From Eupeodes corollae (lineage: Eukaryota; Arthropoda; Insecta; Diptera; Syrphidae), in contig NC_079149.1 in assembly GCF_945859685.1 (NCBI RefSeq), forward strand, positions 64,188,991 to 64,252,990: DNA of 64,000 bases. Reading direction: 5' to 3'. Positions 58,820 to 64,000 of this stretch are shown one piece after another. The notes under the pieces are model-generated. The model was not told where the DNA came from. It saw only the letters and a list, made by a program, of their open reading frames with translations, and did no database searches. Positions within the stretch are counted from its first letter, which is position 1; each line of letters opens with the position of its first letter. The position numbers were made by a program, and so were the translations under genes.

Positions 58820-61800
58820 ATGTCCTCGCTAGCTGCTATAAATCTAAACAAATATTTATTCCTAAGTAGAAGATTATTGGCACAAAACATTTTAAACAAA
58901 AACAAATGTTTTAATTCAAATATTATACCCAAGGAATCAAGTGCATTATGTTCAATGAACCAACATGCCTACTTTTCATCACATCCAAATCCAAGCAATG
59001 AAAGCAAAAGGCAAAGGAGTCTTCCCTCGTTAATGCAATTCCCAGAAATCTTATGGCCTTCATTCATAAATACTATCAGAAACTGGGTTTTAATTAATTT
59101 TATTATCCGTCCGTACTTCGACAATGAATTCAATTTAAAAGATTTTATTTATGGAACGAAGCATGCGGTTCACGTAAGTTCACAACAAAATAACTACATA
59201 CAAAATAAAATAAGTGTGTTCCCTAATATTTATTATTGTTAGTTTTTAGTTTTCCTTTGACAACATTTAATTAATTTTCAAATAATATGCTTACCAAATG
59301 TTTATAACTCAATTGTCCGGGCTTATTTTACTTTTAATGTGTTTGCAGTAATCCAAAATTATGGACTCACGCCAACTTTCGTTGGAAGTAGAAATACAAT
59401 ATTCATACCCGTCTGCTATGATGTACAGACAACGCTGTTAAGTTCGCAATAAAAACTGAAGGTCAAAAATATAGCTAGGAGGAAGAAAGGAAGCTATTCA
59501 ACAAATTTTTTGATTCGACGTTAATAAATAAAATGAGAATGAATTATAGACAAATTCAGAATTGTTCTTAGGTTATTTTGAATCGAGTGTTTGGTTAGGA
59601 AAAGGTTGCTTTTCAATAGCATTTCTCCCTTTTTCTTGAAATTCTTATACTTTCATTGTTAAAATCGTTGTTTTGTTCAAATACTAAGAATATGTTTTCA
59701 TAGTCTGGCTTACACTATTTACGGTAAGTAGATCAAGTACCTAGGTCCCTACCTATTTCAAAACAAGTAAGAAGGTTAAGAAACTGAAAATACATTGTAA
59801 CTTATCTGTGTAACAAAATTCTATTTGTTATTATGTCTTACGTAATAATATTAATAAGTAAAGTAGAATCAGTTTTATGAAAATGCAAGACTATTAGAAG
59901 AGTCGTTGGATACCAAAACCTGGTAATTCTCCCTTAAAGTTTCAAATTACTTGTATCTAACTACAGACGAAAAACTAGCCTTGTTCAGGATAAATTCAAA
60001 TCTATCATTAAGCAGCATGTAAGTAAATATGAACATGGTTTTTGGAAATGTCGGTCTATCAATCTAAATCTAGTAGGATTCACAATTAATACAAGTTCAT
60101 GTGATTTATACAGACTTTAAAAGCCTTTAGTAGAGATTTTTTGATATTTACTTATTGGAAAACAATAGGTAATGGTTAGTGAACTTTTCTCAAGAGAAAT
60201 TTAAGTAACTTCTGGTGTCCCACAAGGTAGCCATTTGGGTCCCTTTTTATTCGCATTTTTATTTAATGATCTTTCGAATGATTTTTAAATTCTCATTGAC
60301 TTTTAGTGTGCCAATGATATACAGAATTTTTCTCGGATTTCTAGTTTAAACGATTGTCCTTTGCTTCAGAATGATCTACGTTCTTTTGTCACTTAGTGGA
60401 TTAACTAAATGGTACAAGTGTGCTTGTATGGCTTAAAATAGACCTTTCTTAAATATTATTCCAAACTATTCATTAAATAATTTTCCGTTACTAGTTGTCA
60501 AATGCTTCAAAGACTTAATTACTTACTTGAGGTGGCGCTACAGTCCGGGCGGACCTGGGCATCAACCAACATGCGTCTCCAGCCAGTTCGGTCCCTAGCT
60601 AGCTATCTCCAGTTTCGCACTCCAAGTTGGTTGAGGACTTGACCCACCTGAGTACGCCAACTGAGTCGCGGTCTTCCTCTACTGCGCCGTCCCTCGGGAT
60701 TGGATTCGAAGACCTTCCGGGCTGGAGAGTTGATGTCTACATGACCTAGCCATCTAAGTCGTTGGACTTTAATTCTGTTAACTAGGTCAGCGTCGCTATA
60801 AAGCCCGTACAGTTCGTCGTTATATCTTCTCCTCCATTCTCCATCTATGCATACGGGACCAAAAATCACCCGAAGAAATTTTCTTTCGAAGCATCTTAAG
60901 ATGATCTCATCTTTCTTTGAAAGGGTCCAGGCCTCAGCGCCATAATTGATAACCGGGATAATGGATGTCTTATAGATGGTGATTTTAGATGCTCAAGAGA
61001 GGACTTTACTACACAATTGACGTCTAGGTCCAAAGAAGCAGCGATTTGCAAGAGTTATTTCGTTTGATTTCAGCGCTTTTTTGATGACAGCATATAATTG
61101 GTTTTGCCCTCATTGACCACTAAACCCATCTTCATCGCTTCCATCGCAATGCTCAAAAACTCTCCACTGGCATCAAGCTTTTATCTTCCAATTATGTCAA
61201 TATCTTTGGAAGATTGTGCCTTTAGTGTTGACGGTTGAGTTTTGCTAAATTCTTTCCAGAACAATATTGAAGAAGTCGCATGACAATGTATCAACTTGTC
61301 TAACCCTTTTTTTGACACTAAATGCAGACGTTCACATACTACTGCGGAGAGGATCTTATATGCATATGGGCATGCTATCTTCGGATCATATTTTGCAGGT
61401 GAGTTGGCGCATGCTCCCTACCAAGTTATCGCCTGCTGCTTTGAATAGCTCGGTAGCAATGCCGTCAGCTCCAGCAGCTTTGTTTGACTTCAGTTTAGAT
61501 ATGCAAAGCTATTTTCACTTCGTCGAAGTCGGTAAGGCGGAATTGTTGATCTGTGGTGCCTAGGTTGAGTGGTTCTATCTTCCTTACAGCGGAATTCGCT
61601 TCGTTATCGCCGTTATATAATTTGGAGAAGCGGAATTTCCATATTCTCAACATATACGATGTTACCCTGATCGTCGTTACAGGCCTCCCTTCGTGGCTTT
61701 TCGAACCTCATCTCCTCGATAGCGCGATTCTTATGCTCTCTTTTCAAAGGTGTTATATTTTATTTGAAATTTAATTTACATATCAATTTGGTAGTATCCA

Positions 61801-63201
61801 AACAAAATTCCTTACTCAGATTCATCAAATGAAACTAACTAGAACCCTCATGGAGTTGATTTTATGTACTGCAGTATTGTGCGTCCCGTTGTTGACTGTG
61901 CTGTTTGGAATTCTTCAACTGATTTTAATAAGAAGTCACTACCATTCTTATAATTCCAAGTGACTATTACTTCGAAAACATACTCATGAAGGGAGATGAA
62001 AAATGTAGGTATGTTTATTAATAACATTTTGATTTCAAGTATTGAATGTGAGAGTTCAGCTTATCTCTTGCATCTGTATGCTCCATAAATTTCCTTAAGA
62101 GCTCCTGGCAATTGATTCCTGTTATACACTATACGGACATCGTAAACTGATTTCTAAAAGTTGTAATTTATTTAATATTTTCTTTCTAATTTGGATACAT
62201 CAATGTCCAAAAACTTATTTAAAAGTCGATTATTATTTAATTTGTTTGTAGTTTCGTAGATTGGTTGCTTAAATCAATAAATTATAAAAACACTTCTTAC
62301 CATGGGGTACCCCCCCCCCCCCCTTTTAATAGGAGTGGAATTTTTAACGATATCAGATAGAGGAACGCTAGCTCGTTTATATCATGAACATGAGGTCAAA
62401 AGTGGATATTTTGTATTGATATTTTAACTGGGGTCATGTCATGTTTTTCAACTTACGAAAAATTAAGCTGTTCCTTTTTCAATGAAAAATTGTATTTTCT
62501 GATCTATTAAAAATTACTATACAAATCTTAATTACTATGACTTTATGAGAACTAAGAATACAAAATTAATTACTTTAAATTTTTAGACCATATCGACAAA
62601 ATTGGTGAATTCTAATTTAACAGAACTTAAAAACCTTGTATCTCAAGAAGCAATTGATGAAATAAAACCAGTTATAGAAACCTTGTCCGTATCTCAGAGG
62701 AAACAACTTGAAATTAATAAAGATGATATTTACTTATCCTTTCCATATCAGGTAATTTAAAATTTCTTTTTTTTCTTCTTTCATATTATATTTTGAAGCA
62801 AATACAATACAAATTATTTTGTATGTTATTTTCTTGTTTTGTTTTTTCAAAAGGTTGGTATAATGTTCGATGAGTCAAATGAAAAAATACAAAAGCGGTT
62901 TGTTGAAATCACAATGGTATTTCATGTCTTGAAAGGCTTCAGAGAAATGCAAAATCAAGGCGAAGTACTTCCTTGGAATATGGGGTTTGTATTTTTTTAA
63001 CTTTTTTTTACAAAACTGATCAAACGTTGTATTCATTTGTTACTTTTTCTATTTTGTTGTAGATCACTTCCTGAATATGAAGACAAAGTTTTCATATGCA
63101 ATTATCGTTTTATAAAAGAATTTACCGCTGGAAATCAAACAGACTGGACTGTAAATGTAATTAACCATTTCAAACCTTTAGATTTGATGATTAATGAGTA
63201 A
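58820..63201 (+). CDS. MAIP1: MAIP1-like m-AAA protease-interacting protein, 4 exons
   Basis: Mitochondrial matrix protein related to human MAIP1 (C2orf47), which binds the m-AAA protease and helps biogenesis of the calcium uniporter regulator EMRE; it has a Tim44-like domain. Exons 58820-59173, 62587-62751, 62854-62984 and 63063-63201 join in phase across GT-AG introns to 262 codons ending TAA. The first exon has a basic, acid-poor N-terminus consistent with an import signal, then the family signature LMQFPEILWPSFINTIRNW and RPYFDNEFNLKDFIYGTKHA. Later exons give DIYLSFPYQVGIMFDES and NYRFIKEFTAGNQTDWTVNV, the Tim44-like beta region. Start: ATG 58820 opens the signal-like segment; the frame is open farther upstream. 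Intron 1 (3.4 kb) contains two LINE relics. The pairing with YME1L as a divergent neighbour is notable. Confidence 0.88.
59885..60430 (+). mobile_element. Jockey-type LINE RT remnant in MAIP1 intron 1
   Basis: Frame-broken RT signs: FKSIIKQHVSKYEHGFWKCR (motif preceding the palm), then TSGVPQGSHLGPFLFAFLFN and a decayed catalytic region (DF.CANDIQNFS). No ends recognised. Confidence 0.7.
60517..61748 (-). mobile_element. RTE-like LINE copy (reverse) in MAIP1 intron 1
   Basis: The 3' end GGCGCTACAGTCCGGGCGG (reverse complement of the family end) with AAGT repeats lies at 60517. Reading leftward on minus from 61748 the copy covers the EN/RT linker, RT fingers, a deleted palm, and the C-terminus GEWRRRYNDELYGLYSDADL and RRSRGRPRLSWRTQVG. 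CTTTGAA next to both ends may be a short target duplication. Frameshifts and deletions throughout. Confidence 0.85.
61749..62586. other. Rest of MAIP1 intron 1, with poly-C run
   Basis: AT-rich intron sequence. A 14-base C homopolymer at 62310-62323 stands out; it may be a true microsatellite or an assembly-sensitive site. Confidence 0.5.
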
Positions 63202-63349
63202 AAATATGTCTTTTATTTTTATTTGAAGAAAAAAATATTAATTTGTTAATTGTATCTGCATAATGTAAAAATATTAATATAAAATACTCTGTTAGAAAAA
63301 AGAGATAAAAAATAACATTGAAGATTTTTTTAATATTATAGTCAGAGGT

Positions 63350-63470
63350 CTCTGATTAATAAATAAATTAGATGAAGCAAAAGTCCGTTGAGAATAAGAA
63401 CTAGGGCCTAGTGACTTTACAACTCTCAAACATTTTTGTGTACAGGTAATTTCAAGGAAAGAAGGGACCT
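63350..63470 (-). mobile_element. tRNA-derived SINE, 3' part, reversed
   Basis: AATAAATAAATTAGATGAAG and ACTAGGGCCTAGTGACTTTA match the reverse of the SINE body and tail, ending at GAAGGGACC. The GCGCC tail motif is degraded. It abuts the A-tail of the LINE at 63472. Confidence 0.65.
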
Positions 63471-63471
63471 T

Positions 63472-64000
63472 TTTTTTATAGTTGACGGGCAGTCAAGGGG
63501 TTATTAATACCCTTAACATGTTTAAAGTTTAAACACAGTGCGAGCTTTAGGAAAATAGGGATAGATGAAAGAGGAGATACCGATGCGCATTGGTCTTAAG
63601 GTTTTTTATATCAAAATGATAGGGAAAAACAGAGCTGGTTAAAGCATTCCACATTCTCGATGTGCGGTTAAAAAAAGAATTTCTATACTTGACAGTACGT
63701 CCGAAACTCAGCTCAAGGTAAACTGATGAGCATTCCTAAAAGTAAGAGACGTAATTGTTTCGGTTATAGTTCTATCGCCTATCATTTTCAAAGCTCTTTT
63801 TAGGATCCTGTCCAAAATACTTAAACTTGTTTTAGGGGCACCTGCCCAAATATAGGAGTTATATTCCAGTTTTGGAGGAATGAAGGAACTCTTAAAATGA
63901 TTGGAGATCGTTCTCTTACAGAGACATTTGCTTCTCTTGAACACCGCCGCAAGGTCTCATGCTTTTCATTGTTTTATCGTTACTTTTATAAACAATGCTC
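63472..64000 (-). mobile_element. Jockey-type LINE, 3' end, running off the window
   Basis: The minus strand encodes SSFIPPKLEYNSYIWAGAPK, ILDRILKRALKMIGDRTITE, then, after a frameshift, LSFGRTVKYRNSFFNRTSRM and a poly-A end at 63472-63479. It is the same family as 3762-4125 but covers more of the RT C-terminus. The remainder lies beyond position 64000. Confidence 0.8.

Noticed and set aside
61267..61774. Plus-strand open frames in the MAIP1 intron
   Set aside because: They are antisense readings of the reverse RTE copy at 60517-61748.
62310..62323. Poly-C homopolymer as a functional element
   Set aside because: No context; such runs are common microsatellites or sequencing-sensitive sites.

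Overview
The window is animal nuclear DNA, almost certainly from a higher fly (Diptera, Brachycera). The protein genes are split by GT-AG introns. The DNA is AT-rich with many TACA/CATA microsatellites, and one exon encodes long Gln, Ser and Asn runs as fly proteins often do. The transposons (a DD41D mariner, RTE-, Jockey- and I-like LINEs, PIF/Harbinger elements and a tRNA-derived SINE) are typical of dipteran genomes. The sequence alone does not fix the species.

Host genes. (1) At the left edge is an internal exon (174-1652, minus) of a large low-complexity gene that runs out of the window. A small phase-compatible exon at 7163-7215 and a possible first coding exon at 35241-35308 may belong to it, so 1-35 kb may largely be its introns. 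(2) At 46.7-55.9 kb (minus) is a complete 11-exon gene for the mitochondrial i-AAA protease YME1L. It reads 717 codons through ten phase-consistent junctions. (3) At 58.8-63.2 kb (plus) is a complete 4-exon gene of 262 codons for a MAIP1-like mitochondrial matrix protein. Genes 2 and 3 are divergent neighbours, and both families are tied to mitochondrial AAA-protease biology. A cysteine- and tyrosine-rich terminal exon is likely at 16.2-16.4 kb (minus).

Mobile DNA fills most of the rest. Region by region: 2.7-4.1 kb, a satellite-bearing repeat plus a Jockey-type LINE tail; 5.3-6.2 kb, a MITE and a fold-back; 9.5-13.2 kb, a MITE and a nest of three LINE fragments with a MITE inside one; 14.5-15.7 kb, a Tc1-like relic; 17.4-20.3 kb, SINE, RTE, a Jockey-type LINE and a mariner relic; 23.6-24.0 kb, a LINE tail; 25.6-27.1 kb, the satellite repeat with six units; 29.5-33.9 kb, a PIF/Harbinger relic with a MADF-like remnant, a deleted mariner, a Helitron tail, a striking fold-back element and an RTE; 37.6-38.9 kb, a mariner with an intact ORF; 39.2-42.3 kb, satellite repeat, MITEs and mariner relics; 43.5-46.0 kb, an RTE inserted inside a SINE; 48.4-52.8 kb, two LINEs and two SINEs inside one YME1L intron; 59.9-61.7 kb, two LINE relics inside the large MAIP1 intron; 63.4-64.0 kb, a SINE and a Jockey-type LINE.

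The most informative observations are: a 770-bp fold-back element built from palindromic GGGACATAAGTCCC units with a perfect 9-bp target duplication; a SINE whose 3' end matches that of the local RTE LINE, with an RTE copy inserted in one SINE and an uninterrupted SINE as empty site; a dispersed repeat carrying 2, 3 or 6 tandem units of about 175 bp; and MITE insertions whose 3-bp target duplications are confirmed by flanking sequence.
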